Shown: piece after piece, positions 40,930-49,542 of the stretch
Layout: every line of letters starts with the position of its first letter
Position numbering within the stretch: the first letter of the stretch is position 1
DNA from: Marinobacterium mangrovicola
Lineage (GTDB): Bacteria > Pseudomonadota > Gammaproteobacteria > Pseudomonadales > Balneatricaceae
Length of the DNA stretch: 64,000 bases
NCBI RefSeq assembly: GCF_004339595.1
Contig: NZ_SMFU01000011.1
Coordinates: 186,001 to 250,000 of the forward strand
Reading direction: 5' to 3'
The notes under the pieces: generated by a model
The model's input: the letters and a program-made list of their open reading frames with translations, nothing else
What the model was told of the DNA's origin: nothing
Databases searched by the model: none
Made by a program: the position numbers and the translations under genes

Positions 40930-41991
40930 ATGAGGAAAAAGAGTGTTTTGCAGGGTTTTTGCACCCCAGGCCAAGGTTTGATCAAAGGACTGATGCCGGC
41001 TATCTGTTTAGCGACCCTGGTAGCTCCAATCCAGGCACCAGCCGCAGAAGCGGAAGGTCTCGTTTATCAGGCTGATATCCGGGGCCCGGCGCCGATTCCG
41101 GCCTCAGAGCGTGGCCTGCAGGCGGTGGTTGCTAAGCCTTGGCTGCGTGTATCCGATGAGGGGCCGGTGCTGGAGGGCGCCATTTTCGATACCGCAGGTG
41201 ATCTGCTGTTCTGCGATGTCAGCGGGCGGCGGGTACTTCGGGCCACTGCTGAGAAGCAGCTCTCGACCCTGGTAACTCTGGATGGCCTGTCGCCCGGCGG
41301 TCTGGCGCTTCATGCCGATGGTCGGGTGTTTATCGCTGCCCTCAATGTGCCGGCTCACAAGGGCGCTATTTTCGCTGTGAAAGCGGACGGCTCGGGCCTT
41401 GAGACGGTCATTGCACCGGAAGCGGGGTATATGCCGAACGACCTGGTGTTCGATGCTCAGGGCGGCTTCTATTTCAGCGATTTCAAGGGCACATCGACCC
41501 GGCCGGACGGCGGCATCTATTACGTATCGGCTGACGGTGCATCGATTGAGCCGGTGCTGCCTAATCTGGCGAAAGCTAATGGCGTCACCCTGAGCCCGGA
41601 CGGCGGGACCCTTTGGGCGACCGAGTTGAGTGGTGGCCGTCTGCACCGGGTCCAGTTGGCCGATGCAACCACTATTGCGCCTATCGGTTCCGCTATCCCC
41701 TATCACTTTATCGGCTGGAAGCCGGACTCCATGCGAGCGGATGCCGATGGCAACGTCTATGTGGCGATTTCGGGGCAGGGGCGGATCCTGGCGTTCAACC
41801 CGAACGGCATTCCCATCGGCCAGATCCTGTTACCGGGGCGGGATGAGGGGCATAACCTCAAGTCCACCAGCCTTGCGATCAGCCCAGGCAGCAATGACCT
41901 CTACTCGGTCAGCAGTGATGAGGATGGCGGTGAGGGCGCCAATATCTTCCATGCCAAGGTGTTTGCCAACGGTCTGCCGGCAGTGAAGTGA
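40930..41991 (+). CDS. Exported SMP-30/gluconolactonase-like protein 2
   Basis: A 353-residue protein with a good ribosome site (GGGAGAGAAGGG) and a signal peptide ending near PAAEA (about residue 40). The propeller motifs match gene 1 block by block: EGAIFDTAGDLLFCDVSGRRVLRA, NDLVFDAQGGFYFSDFKGTSTRPDGGIYYV, KANGVTLSPDGGTLWATE, PDSMRADADGNVYVAISGQGR and the identical FNxNGIPIGQILLPGR. The pair clearly arose by tandem duplication. Because several substrate-side residues differ while metal ligands stay, the two may prefer different lactones; this is inference. Confidence 0.88.
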   Translation: MRKKSVLQGFCTPGQGLIKGLMPAICLATLVAPIQAPAAEAEGLVYQADIRGPAPIPASERGLQAVVAKPWLRVSDEGPVLEGAIFDTAGDLLFCDVSGRRVLRATAEKQLSTLVTLDGLSPGGLALHADGRVFIAALNVPAHKGAIFAVKADGSGLETVIAPEAGYMPNDLVFDAQGGFYFSDFKGTSTRPDGGIYYVSADGASIEPVLPNLAKANGVTLSPDGGTLWATELSGGRLHRVQLADATTIAPIGSAIPYHFIGWKPDSMRADADGNVYVAISGQGRILAFNPNGIPIGQILLPGRDEGHNLKSTSLAISPGSNDLYSVSSDEDGGEGANIFHAKVFANGLPAVK

Positions 41992-42014
41992 ACGGGTTTA
42001 TATTCATTAGTCCT

Positions 42015-42072
42015 GCTCATGAGTCTTAATTGATAAGCCCGTCTAATCCGGGTAGTTGTGTCGGCGTAGAAT
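42015..42072 (+). promoter_or_regulatory. Composite activator-type promoter before SDR gene
   Basis: GCTCATGAGTCTTAAT (42015-42030), 12 bp, CTAAT (42043-42047), 19 bp, TAGAAT (42067-42072). It repeats the layout at 39659-39716 exactly, with unrelated spacer sequence, so conservation of the blocks is unlikely to be recent duplication alone. The SDR start codon is 32 bp beyond. Confidence 0.6.
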
Positions 42073-42103
42073 AGATTAATAATTGAACATCAGGAGTTTT
42101 GTA

Positions 42104-42865
42104 ATGAGTCACGATTTCACTGGAAAGGTAGCTTTGGTCACCGGCGGCGCTTCAGGTATGGGCCTTGCGACAGTTAAGGCGTTTGCCAAGGCGGGTGCTG
42201 CCGTTGCGATTGCCGATATCAATGGTGAAGCGGCCCAGGCGGTTGCCGACGAGCTGGCTGCGACCGGTGCGAAAACCCTGGCGATCACCTGTGATGTCAC
42301 CGACGAGGCGGCTGTGAAAGCGATGGTTGAGAAAACCGTCGAGACCTTTGGCAGTCTGGATGCAGCTTTCAACAACGCTGGCGTTCAGTCCCTGGCGACC
42401 GAGACCGCTGACCTTGAGCGTACTGAGTTCGACCGTGTGGTGAATATCAACCTGGGCGGCGTCTGGAACTGCATGAAGCATGAGCTGGTGCAGATGCGCA
42501 AGCAGGGCAGCGGCGCCATCGTAAACTGCTCGTCTCTGGGTGGCTTTGTCGGTGTGCCGGGGCGTGCCGCTTACCATGCGGCCAAGCATGGCGTGCATGG
42601 TCTTACCAAAACCGCTGCGCTGGAGTATGCGGCCCAGGGTATCCGCATCAATGCGGTATGTCCGGGTATCACCGATACGCCGATGGTTGCCGACATGAAA
42701 GAGAACGAGACAGCGGCGATGGATCTGTTGATGGAGCAGGTACCGGCGCGTCGCCTGGGTACCGCCGAAGAGGTTGCCGATCCGGTACTCTGGCTGTGTG
42801 GTCCGGGCTCTACCTTTGTAATGGGTCATGCACTGGCGGTGGACGGTGGCTACACCGTACGCTAA
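42104..42865 (+). CDS. Short-chain dehydrogenase/reductase (classical)
   Basis: The ATG at 42104 follows AGGAG by 7 bases and gives 253 residues. Cofactor motif TGGASGMG (residues 13-20), ADINGEAA after the second strand indicating NAD preference, NNAGVQS near 87, active-site NCSSLGGFVG and YHAAKHG near 140-160, and the final DGGY at the C-terminus mark a classical SDR of the 3-oxoacyl/alcohol type. It has a promoter shared in design with the SMP-30-like genes, suggesting joint work on a lactone or alcohol. It overlaps the next reading frame. Confidence 0.9.
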   Translation: MSHDFTGKVALVTGGASGMGLATVKAFAKAGAAVAIADINGEAAQAVADELAATGAKTLAITCDVTDEAAVKAMVEKTVETFGSLDAAFNNAGVQSLATETADLERTEFDRVVNINLGGVWNCMKHELVQMRKQGSGAIVNCSSLGGFVGVPGRAAYHAAKHGVHGLTKTAALEYAAQGIRINAVCPGITDTPMVADMKENETAAMDLLMEQVPARRLGTAEEVADPVLWLCGPGSTFVMGHALAVDGGYTVR

Positions 42866-43331
42866 GTCGTTGATCCGGCGGATCACGGCTTCGAGCCTGC
42901 TTGGTGTCGTCGCTCTAGTGGGGGCGATGGCTGCGCAGGGCCAGGATATTCAATCTCACTCAGGTCCATCGGAGGATCTCATGAAAATACGTATTATCGT
43001 GGGAGATCAGGAGCTACCGGCAACCCTGGAAGATAATGCCTCCGCAAAGGCGTTTGCCGAAATGCTGCCGCTTGATCTCAAGCTGGATGATTATCACGGC
43101 ATTGAAAAGGTTTCCGATCTTCCCGGCAGCCTGCCAACCCAGGATGCGCCGGCCGGTATCGATCCCGACGTTGGCGATATCACCCTTTACGCCCCCTGGG
43201 GCAATCTGGCGATCTTCTACCGCGACTTCGGTTACGCCAGCGGGCTGGTGAAGCTGGGGCGGATTGAGGGCAGCATGGCGGCCCTCTCCGTGAAAGGCTC
43301 CCTGAAGGCACGCATAGAGCGGGTTGAATAA
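42828..43331 (+). CDS. Cyclophilin-like fold protein, probably exported
   Basis: The 3' part is clear: MKIRIIVGDQELPATLEDNASAKAFAEMLPLDLKLDDYHGIEKV, then GDITLYAPWGNLAIFYRDFGYASGLVKLGRI, as in the bacterial cyclophilin-like family (PF18050). Upstream in frame is a typical signal peptide (SLIRRITASSLLGVVALVGAMAAQG). The first in-frame ATG is at 42828, inside the SDR gene; a TTG at 42870 just after the SDR stop would give a more normal signal peptide, and an ATG at 42981 a cytosolic 116-residue form. Neighbouring exported proteins favour the exported form. These proteins bind no known peptide substrate and have no proven prolyl isomerase activity. Confidence 0.75.
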   Translation: MHWRWTVATPYAKSLIRRITASSLLGVVALVGAMAAQGQDIQSHSGPSEDLMKIRIIVGDQELPATLEDNASAKAFAEMLPLDLKLDDYHGIEKVSDLPGSLPTQDAPAGIDPDVGDITLYAPWGNLAIFYRDFGYASGLVKLGRIEGSMAALSVKGSLKARIERVE

Positions 43332-43479
43332 TGGTGTTTTGATCAACGCGTTGGTGTGAGCGGGCTGCAGGGTTTTACCCTGCGGCCCGTTTGCTGTTTG
43401 GCAGAGCAAAGATGCACGCAGAACGTCATCGGGCGTGGCTCTCGGGCGTGACAGAAGGCAGTACAAGGCGGAAGTGCAC

Positions 43480-44589
43480 ATGGGGAAACGGATTAAGAAG
43501 ATGGTTTATTGGCTGGTCGGGCTGGTGGTCGTTCTGGTGGTGGCGGCGTTCGCTTACCTGCAGCATCCGAAGTTTGGTCACTTGCCTGAGGGGAAACGGC
43601 TGGCGCAGATTGAGCAGTCACCGAACTATCGTGATGGTGAGTTTCAAAACCTGATCGATACACCGATGTTCACCGAGGATAAATCCTTTATGCAGGTGCT
43701 GTTCGAAAACCTGCGTAGCAGCGGTGAACGTCTGCGCCCGCTGGACAATATCCCCGCCGTTAAAACCGACCTCAGGGCGCTGGACCCTAATGAAGACACC
43801 ATCGTCTGGCTCGGTCACTCCTCGTTTTATATCCAGCTCGCCGGTCGCCGGATTCTGATCGACCCCGTGTTCAGTGAGGGCGCGGCTCCCATCGGGATCT
43901 TCAACCAGGCCTACGCGGGTACCAGCGATTACACCGCCGAGGATATGCCACCCATTGATCTGCTGCTGATTACGCACGATCACTGGGATCATCTGGACTA
44001 CCCCAGTATCGACAGTCTAAAGCCGAAGGTGGCTGAAGTGATCGCACCACTGGGTATCGGTGCTTACTTTGAGCAGTGGGGCTATAACAACGAGTTCGTG
44101 CATGAGGGTGACTGGTACCAGAGCTTTGAGCTGGGCGAGGGGCTGCGGGTGCATCTGATTCCGGCACGCCACTATTCAGGGCGTATGCTGACCCGGCGTA
44201 AAATCCTCTGGACCGGCTTTGTGCTGGAAACACCCGAACAGCGCTGGCTGTTCAGCGGTGACTCCGGTTACGGGCCCCATTTTGCCGAGATCGGCGAGCG
44301 TTTTGGCAGCTTCGACTTCGCTACTCTGGACAGCGGCCAGTACGACCCGCGCTGGGCCTACATCCATATGAACCCGGAAGAGGCGGCCCAGGCGGCGGAA
44401 GACCTTAGAGCCAAAGCGGTGCTACCTGCTCATGTGGGTCGGTTTACCCTGGCGAAACATGCCTGGGATGAGCCGTTTCAGCGCTTTGAGGCTGCCAGTG
44501 AGGGCAAGGATTTCCGCCTGCTGACGCCGATGATCGGTGAGCCGATCCGGTTGTCGGCTGATCAGCAGTTTGGGCATTGGTGGGAGTGA
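43480..44589 (+). CDS. Metallo-beta-lactamase-fold hydrolase (NAPE-PLD/UlaG-like), membrane-anchored
   Basis: The ATG at 43480 gives 369 residues beginning with a basic stretch and a hydrophobic helix (YWLVGLVVVLVVAAFAYLQ), a membrane anchor or uncleaved signal. The metal site is THDHWDHLDYPSI (HxHxDH), preceded by VWLGHSSFYIQLAGRRILIDPVF and followed by FSGDSGYGPHF and LPAHVGRFTL. This order is that of N-acyl-phosphatidylethanolamine phospholipase D-like and UlaG-like enzymes. In bacteria the substrate is generally unknown. It lies at the end of a plus-strand run of detoxification genes. Confidence 0.86.
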   Translation: MGKRIKKMVYWLVGLVVVLVVAAFAYLQHPKFGHLPEGKRLAQIEQSPNYRDGEFQNLIDTPMFTEDKSFMQVLFENLRSSGERLRPLDNIPAVKTDLRALDPNEDTIVWLGHSSFYIQLAGRRILIDPVFSEGAAPIGIFNQAYAGTSDYTAEDMPPIDLLLITHDHWDHLDYPSIDSLKPKVAEVIAPLGIGAYFEQWGYNNEFVHEGDWYQSFELGEGLRVHLIPARHYSGRMLTRRKILWTGFVLETPEQRWLFSGDSGYGPHFAEIGERFGSFDFATLDSGQYDPRWAYIHMNPEEAAQAAEDLRAKAVLPAHVGRFTLAKHAWDEPFQRFEAASEGKDFRLLTPMIGEPIRLSADQQFGHWWE

Positions 44590-44828
44590 AAATCCTCGCC
44601 GATGCCCCCGATATGGACGTCATTTCAAACCACTGGGGTTGATCGCGGCGAGGTCGTCATTGCCTGTCGCTCAAGCAGTTGAACTCCTGTTTTTTTCTCA
44701 GGCCCGACCAGCCCTTAGTCTTGACGAGATGACTAGCACCGCCGTTAAATGCGGCAATAAAAAAGCGTCAGAGTAACAAGCTGTGGCGCTTTGCTGACTG
44801 AGGCCTGTTCTGGCCGCTTGAGTGGCTA

Positions 44829-45986
44829 TTACAACGCCAGCTTCAGGATCTCGGCCGCATCTTCAGGGGTGATATCACCGTGCTCGCCGAGGGTGACGAA
44901 CTGGTGCTCTTTCAGCTTGGCGATCACTTCAGGGATCGCTTTTTCATCCAGGTCGTAATCGCTCAGGCGGGTTTTTACACCCATGGATTCAAAGAACTCC
45001 CGGGTCAGTTCGATCGCCTGCTGTGCGATCAGGTTCGGGTTGGTTTCCTGGATGTGCCATACGCGCTGACCGTACTGCACCAGCTTCTCTCTCTTCTGTT
45101 CCAGTTTGTAGGTCCAGATCGCCGGGATCATGATCGCCAGGGTCTGGCCGTGGTCGAGGCCGTAAAGACCGGTCAGTTCCTGGCCGATCAGGTGGGATGC
45201 CCAGTCTCCCGGCGTGCCGGTGGCGAGCAGGCCGTTCAGGGCCATGGTGGCGCTCCACATCAGGTTGGCGCGCACATCATAGTTTTCCGGGTCGTGCAGC
45301 GCTTTCGGGCCCTCCTCGATAATGGTGGAGAGCAGCCCTTCGGAGAAGCGGTCCTGCACCTTGGCGTTGGCCGGGAAGGTCACGTACTGCTCCAGCACAT
45401 GTACGAAGGAGTCGACCACACCGTTGCCTACCTGGCGTGGCGGCAGGGAGTAGGTGGTTTCAGGATCCAGGATCGAGAACTTCGGACGCACAAGTTCGGA
45501 ACGGAAGAACAGTTTGTCCTGGGTCTCGGTACGGGTGACCACGGAGGTTCCATTCATTTCTGAGCCGGTTGCAGCCAGGGTCAGCACGCAGCCCAGCGGT
45601 AGGGCGTCGGTGACCACGCCGCCGAAGCTGGAAATAATGTCCCAGGGGTCACCTTCGTACTTGGCGGCGGCAGCGATGAACTTGGTGGCGTCGATCACGG
45701 AGCCGCCTCCGACGGCAAGCATAAAGTCGATATGTTCGGTTTTAACCAGATCCAGCGCCCTGATACAGGTTTGGTAATGTGGGTTGGCCTCGATTCCGCC
45801 AAACTCAAACCAGGTCACATGGTCCAGAGCGGCGGTAACCTGTTCGAAGATGCCATTTTTCTTGATACTGCCGCCGCCATAGGTGATCAGCACGCGGGCG
45901 CCGGCCGGGATCTCGTTTTTAAGGCTGGCAATTTCGCCAGCACCGAAAATGATTTTCGTGGTTGTCCAGAAATTGAAGTTATCCAT
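44829..45986 (-). CDS. Iron-containing alcohol dehydrogenase, YqhD-like
   Basis: A 385-residue NADP(H)-dependent aldehyde reductase of the group III alcohol dehydrogenases. Seen are FGAGEIASLKNEIPAGARVLITYGGGSIKKNGIF at 14-47, the cofactor loop LAVGGGSVIDATKFIA near 93, AATGSEMNGTSVVTR near 140, and the metal-binding region with ASHLIGQELTGLYGLDHGQTLAIMIP near 262-287 (H ligands). YqhD in E. coli removes toxic aldehydes and is activated by the AraC_N regulator YqhC; here a regulator of that type lies at 48259. Two hairpins stand between this gene and the hydrolase upstream. Confidence 0.92.
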   Translation of the reverse strand: MDNFNFWTTTKIIFGAGEIASLKNEIPAGARVLITYGGGSIKKNGIFEQVTAALDHVTWFEFGGIEANPHYQTCIRALDLVKTEHIDFMLAVGGGSVIDATKFIAAAAKYEGDPWDIISSFGGVVTDALPLGCVLTLAATGSEMNGTSVVTRTETQDKLFFRSELVRPKFSILDPETTYSLPPRQVGNGVVDSFVHVLEQYVTFPANAKVQDRFSEGLLSTIIEEGPKALHDPENYDVRANLMWSATMALNGLLATGTPGDWASHLIGQELTGLYGLDHGQTLAIMIPAIWTYKLEQKREKLVQYGQRVWHIQETNPNLIAQQAIELTREFFESMGVKTRLSDYDLDEKAIPEVIAKLKEHQFVTLGEHGDITPEDAAEILKLAL

Positions 45987-46142
45987 GAGGTTTCCGTTTA
46001 AAAGAGTGAGGCGTCATTCGTTGCATTCGTGATTGCCTGCCAGCAGGTGGCAGCGTGTGGCGTGTTCACGAGTTATGTCGCACGGGCCGTATTCTTCTCC
46101 CTCTTCTTTCTGGCGGGGCGCTGGGGGCAGCGGGGAGAAGAT

Positions 46143-46199
46143 GCCGGCGGAGGAGGCCGCCGGCGAGGTGTTTAAGAGCGGGCGTCTTGGGCGCCCGCT
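46143..46199 (-). terminator. Two tandem hairpins between hydrolase and alcohol dehydrogenase genes
   Basis: GCCGGCGG/CCGCCGGC (46143-46164, 6-base loop) and AGCGGGCG/CGCCCGCT (46177-46199, 7-base loop) are both perfect. They follow the hydrolase stop on the minus strand by 13 bp. Only a weak T stretch follows the first met by polymerase, so partial termination or RNA processing is likely. Confidence 0.55.
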
Positions 46200-46211
46200 T
46201 GAGGGTTTGGC

Positions 46212-47156
46212 TTACTTGAGCGCTTCGCCGAAGAAGCTTTCCAGCTTGTCGAAAGGAATTACATCGGTACGGTCGTACAGGTCGACGTGGTTAGCGCCGG
46301 GTACGATGTAGAGCTCTTTCGGCTCGGCGGCTGCTGCATAGATATCTTCGCTGAAGTAGCGAGAGTGGGCTTCTTCACCCATGACCAGCAGAATCGGACG
46401 CGGCGAGATCCACTCCAGCTTGTCCAGCAGAGGGAAGTTCATGAACGACAGCACTGAAGACTGGGTGAACTGGGTGATGGAGTTCGGGTGGTAACCCCGC
46501 GGGCGGGAGTAGAACTCACCGAATTCACAGCCGATTGCGGGGGTGTCTTCACCGATCTCCAGCGGAGAGCCGCGTTCGGTCAGTTCCGGACGGCCGCTTT
46601 CAAATTCATCCCAGCGCTGGGTCGCGATCGCATCCAGTGTGGCCTTGCGGGTGTCTGCATCCAGAGTGCCACCGAAACCTTCGGCGTGCATGCGGGATAT
46701 ATCGTACATGCTGACGGTGGCGACCGCCTTGATACGCGGATCGACCTGGGCTGCGCTGAGGCCAAAACCACCGGAACCGCAGATGCCGATAATACCAATC
46801 TTGTCGCGATCAACACCGGCACGGGTGCCGACAAAGTCGACGCCGGCGTGGAAGTCTTCAACAAACATTTCCGGCGATGACAGGTGGCGCGGGAAGCCTG
46901 TGGAATCGCCATTGTAAGAGGGGTCAAAGGTCAGCGCCACGTAACCGCGCTGCGCCAGTTCGTTGGCATAAACGCCGGGGCCCTGTTCCTTCACGCCACC
47001 ATAAGGAGCGCCGATTACCAGCGCCGGGTAGCTTTTGGATTCATCGAAATCGGCAGGCAGGTAAAGATCGCCTGCGAGCTCAACGCCGAAGCGGTTCTTG
47101 TACGCAACCGGCTTGCGGGTGACTTTATCGCTAAGGGAGAAGATGTAATTACCCAT
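46212..47156 (-). CDS. Alpha/beta hydrolase (dienelactone-hydrolase/YcjY-like)
   Basis: A 314-residue protein with an AAGGAG site. The fold is seen in YPALVIGAPYGGVKEQGPGVYANELAQRGYVALTFDPSYNGDSTG (about 39-84) and the nucleophile elbow GICGSGGF near residue 127 with Ser in G-x-S-G-G. C-terminal EEAHSRYFS and VPGANHVDLYDR supply the acid and His. The family contains YcjY and related serine hydrolases acting on small esters or amides. It lies 112 bp downstream of the cupin gene and probably forms a regulon with it and the alcohol dehydrogenase. Confidence 0.88.
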   Translation of the reverse strand: MGNYIFSLSDKVTRKPVAYKNRFGVELAGDLYLPADFDESKSYPALVIGAPYGGVKEQGPGVYANELAQRGYVALTFDPSYNGDSTGFPRHLSSPEMFVEDFHAGVDFVGTRAGVDRDKIGIIGICGSGGFGLSAAQVDPRIKAVATVSMYDISRMHAEGFGGTLDADTRKATLDAIATQRWDEFESGRPELTERGSPLEIGEDTPAIGCEFGEFYSRPRGYHPNSITQFTQSSVLSFMNFPLLDKLEWISPRPILLVMGEEAHSRYFSEDIYAAAAEPKELYIVPGANHVDLYDRTDVIPFDKLESFFGEALK

Positions 47157-47268
47157 GTTCGGTCTCCTTGTTTATATCGGCGCTGCGCCCGCCGGTAAAT
47201 GTATAGTCAAAAACGCAGGTGGCTCTAACTTAGTGGCTGTGGCGCTGCGCACCCCAGCCATTTCTCTA

Positions 47269-47712
47269 TCAGTCTTTTTTCACCGGGCCGCCCAGGTACT
47301 GTTCGTCGGTGACCGGTTCCATCCAGGTAACGGGGCTGCCATCAAGCGCTTCCTGAACGGCAACATGTTGCAGGTAGGTAGTGTCGGTGGCGCCGTGCCA
47401 GTGGCGACGGCCGCAGTTGCAGTAGATGATATCGCCGGGACGGATCTCGGTGCGGGGCCCACCTTCACACTGAGTCCAGCCAACACCGTCGGTGACCAAA
47501 AGCATCTGACCCAGCGGATGGGTGTGCCAGTTGGTGCGGGCGCCCGGTTCAAAGTTCACGACAGCCATTCCTAAGCGGGATGGCTCGGGAGCGTTGAACC
47601 CCTTGTCGATACGTACGGTGCCTGTGAAACAGTCGCTCGGTCCCTGAACAGCGGCTGTAGAGCCGGCGCGAATGATCTGCATATCTTCTGAAGTCTTGTC
47701 TGTCTCGCTCAT
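47269..47712 (-). CDS. Cytosolic cupin protein, paralogue of the exported cupin
   Basis: The ATG at 47712 follows GGAG by 7 bases and gives 147 residues. The metal-binding motifs GARTNWHTHPLGQM and NCGRRHWHGATDTTYLQH match those of the exported cupin at 39066-39527, but there is no signal peptide. The two proteins are clear paralogues, one for each side of the membrane. It heads the minus-strand run toward the hydrolase and alcohol dehydrogenase, divergent from the AraC gene. Confidence 0.88.
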   Translation of the reverse strand: MSETDKTSEDMQIIRAGSTAAVQGPSDCFTGTVRIDKGFNAPEPSRLGMAVVNFEPGARTNWHTHPLGQMLLVTDGVGWTQCEGGPRTEIRPGDIIYCNCGRRHWHGATDTTYLQHVAVQEALDGSPVTWMEPVTDEQYLGGPVKKD

Positions 47713-48258
47713 GGCGATCTCCTTCAATGTTGATTGCTGATGCCATCTCCCTGCAAAACGATGGCTGCTCCAAAGGGAATCAACCCCGAGTCGCGTTATC
47801 GCGGCGCTGACTCAGGTTTGGCGAATTCCAGAAGGAATTTTCGCCGCATGAAGTAAAAGAACAGTGTCACTTCTTTTACTTCAGGCTCCCTTTGCAGACC
47901 GGGCCGAATTGCGCTTGGTTCCGGTCTTTAGCCTGTCTTGCTCTACAGTATCGATACTTGGGGGTGCGCAAATGACGAACAAGGTTTCTCAATTTCATAA
48001 CACTTATGAACTGTGTGTATGGCTATGATTCTGCTTGCCCTTCAAGGCTGCGAAAACTCCGCCAGAGAACTGAGCTCAGCTAACTGGTTAACGGCGCAAC
48101 CGATCTCTGCATGATTGTTATGATGCGCTTAAAGGCTGAAGTTCAGGTATAACGAATCGCGGGTATTCTTGCCTGATTCTGCAATATTTTGGAGGTTTTG
48201 CTGGACTGCAGGTACCCTTGAAGCTAGGGTGTGGGGGATGAATTAGGGAGGTGATGAG
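47713..48258. promoter_or_regulatory. Divergent regulatory region with large inverted repeat
   Basis: 546 bp without a gene separate the cupin and AraC genes. GAAGTAAAAGAA (47850-47861) and its exact complement (47871-47882) form a 12-bp inverted repeat with a 9-base spacer, about 138 bp before the cupin start. Closer to the cupin gene, GAGTC and GACTC flank CGCGTTATCGCG (about 47788-47814). These are candidate regulator sites. Confidence 0.5.
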
Positions 48259-49221
48259 ATGACGGTTGAACAGAGCGAACAGTCCGGAAACGGGGCGCTT
48301 GCAGCGATTCATATGCAGCTGGTGGAGGTGATTGATCGGCTGACAGCTGGGCAGGAGGATGTTCCCACAGCGATCTCGAACCTTGCCCTTTTTCGCAGAG
48401 AAGCAGCTACCGATCCCTGCGATTGCATGGTGGAGCCCAGTATAGTGCTTGTTGTTCAGGGCGCGAAGCAGCTGCTGATCGGCGACCAGGGCTATGTCTA
48501 TAACACCGAACAGTTCCTGATCACTTCCCTTGATCTTCCTGCCAAGTCCCAGGTGCTCGAGGCTTCGGTGGAAACGCCGTCGCTGGGCCTGGTGTTCAAG
48601 CTCGATATGAATATCATCGCCGAGCTGATTGCGCAGAATAAGTTGTCACCGGTGCGGGAACGCGCCAGCGAGGCGGGTGCGTACTTGGGTACGATGACAC
48701 CGGACCTGCTTGAGCCGTTCGGCAGGCTGCTCAAACTGACCGCTACGCCGAATGATATCGCGGTGCTGGCGCCGCTGATTCAGCGTGAGATTCACTACCG
48801 TCTGCTGCAGAGCGATCTTTCTGCACGTCTCTGGCAGATCGTTTCGGCTGGCAGTCAGAGCCAGCGAATCGGCCGCGCCATTGATTGGCTGAAAAGTAAC
48901 TATGATCAGCCTTTGCGGATTGATGACCTGGCGGCGCATGTACAGATGAGCAGCTCCAGCCTGCATCACTATTTCCGTCAACTAACGGCAAAAAGTCCGC
49001 TGCAGTATCAGAAATGGCTGCGCTTGAACGAGGCGCGAAGACTGATGATCAGCGATGGTCTGGATGCGGCTGGGGCTGCTTTCCAGGTGGGTTATGAAAG
49101 CCCGTCCCAGTTCAGCCGTGAGTACAGCCGTCTGTTTGGTGCGCCACCACGGCGTGATATCGAGGGACTGCGTCAGAAGTCTTCGGTGGCAGAGCGGCCT
49201 AGACGGGCAGCCTCAGCCTGA
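48259..49221 (+). CDS. AraC-family regulator (AraC_N type, YqhC-like)
   Basis: A 320-residue activator with a GGGAGGTG site. The N-terminal ligand domain is recognised by DCMVEPSIVLVVQGAKQLLIGDQGYVYNTEQFLITSLDLPAKSQVLEAS (about 56-103), and the HTH pair by IDDLAAHVQMSSSSLHHYFRQLTAKSPLQYQKWLRLNEARRLM and AFQVGYESPSQFSREYSRLFG (about 217-295). In E. coli, YqhC of this type activates yqhD on aldehyde exposure. The divergent cupin-hydrolase-alcohol dehydrogenase genes are the probable targets. It is a paralogue of the regulator at 29087-30004. Confidence 0.92.
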   Translation: MTVEQSEQSGNGALAAIHMQLVEVIDRLTAGQEDVPTAISNLALFRREAATDPCDCMVEPSIVLVVQGAKQLLIGDQGYVYNTEQFLITSLDLPAKSQVLEASVETPSLGLVFKLDMNIIAELIAQNKLSPVRERASEAGAYLGTMTPDLLEPFGRLLKLTATPNDIAVLAPLIQREIHYRLLQSDLSARLWQIVSAGSQSQRIGRAIDWLKSNYDQPLRIDDLAAHVQMSSSSLHHYFRQLTAKSPLQYQKWLRLNEARRLMISDGLDAAGAAFQVGYESPSQFSREYSRLFGAPPRRDIEGLRQKSSVAERPRRAASA

Positions 49222-49542
49222 ACGGGATAACTGGCGTTGGCTGCATCAAGGAGGATTGAGAGTAAAAGTGAATAGCTGCAACCCTCTTTCTCATACGTTT
49301 AATGTGGTATTTCGCACGCATCTTACTATAATAAGTCGTTGTTCTGAGTCAGTTTTGCCGGTTTTTCGTCGGTTCTGACTAAAAATCGGCTGGGTGGATT
49401 CTGTTTCGACTGAAAAGTTCAGCCAGGTAGTTGATCGGGTTTATGCAGGGACGCCATGAGAACAGCATGGCAGCTGGAACGTTAATCGTTTCTTTTCACG
49501 TCCCTGATCATGTTGCCCGGGATGTTTTCGCGGGTCATCGGC

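Noticed and set aside
44537-44776. 79-codon frame at the end of the MBL-fold gene
   Set aside because: Starts inside the preceding gene in another frame, has no ribosome site and no recognisable sequence.
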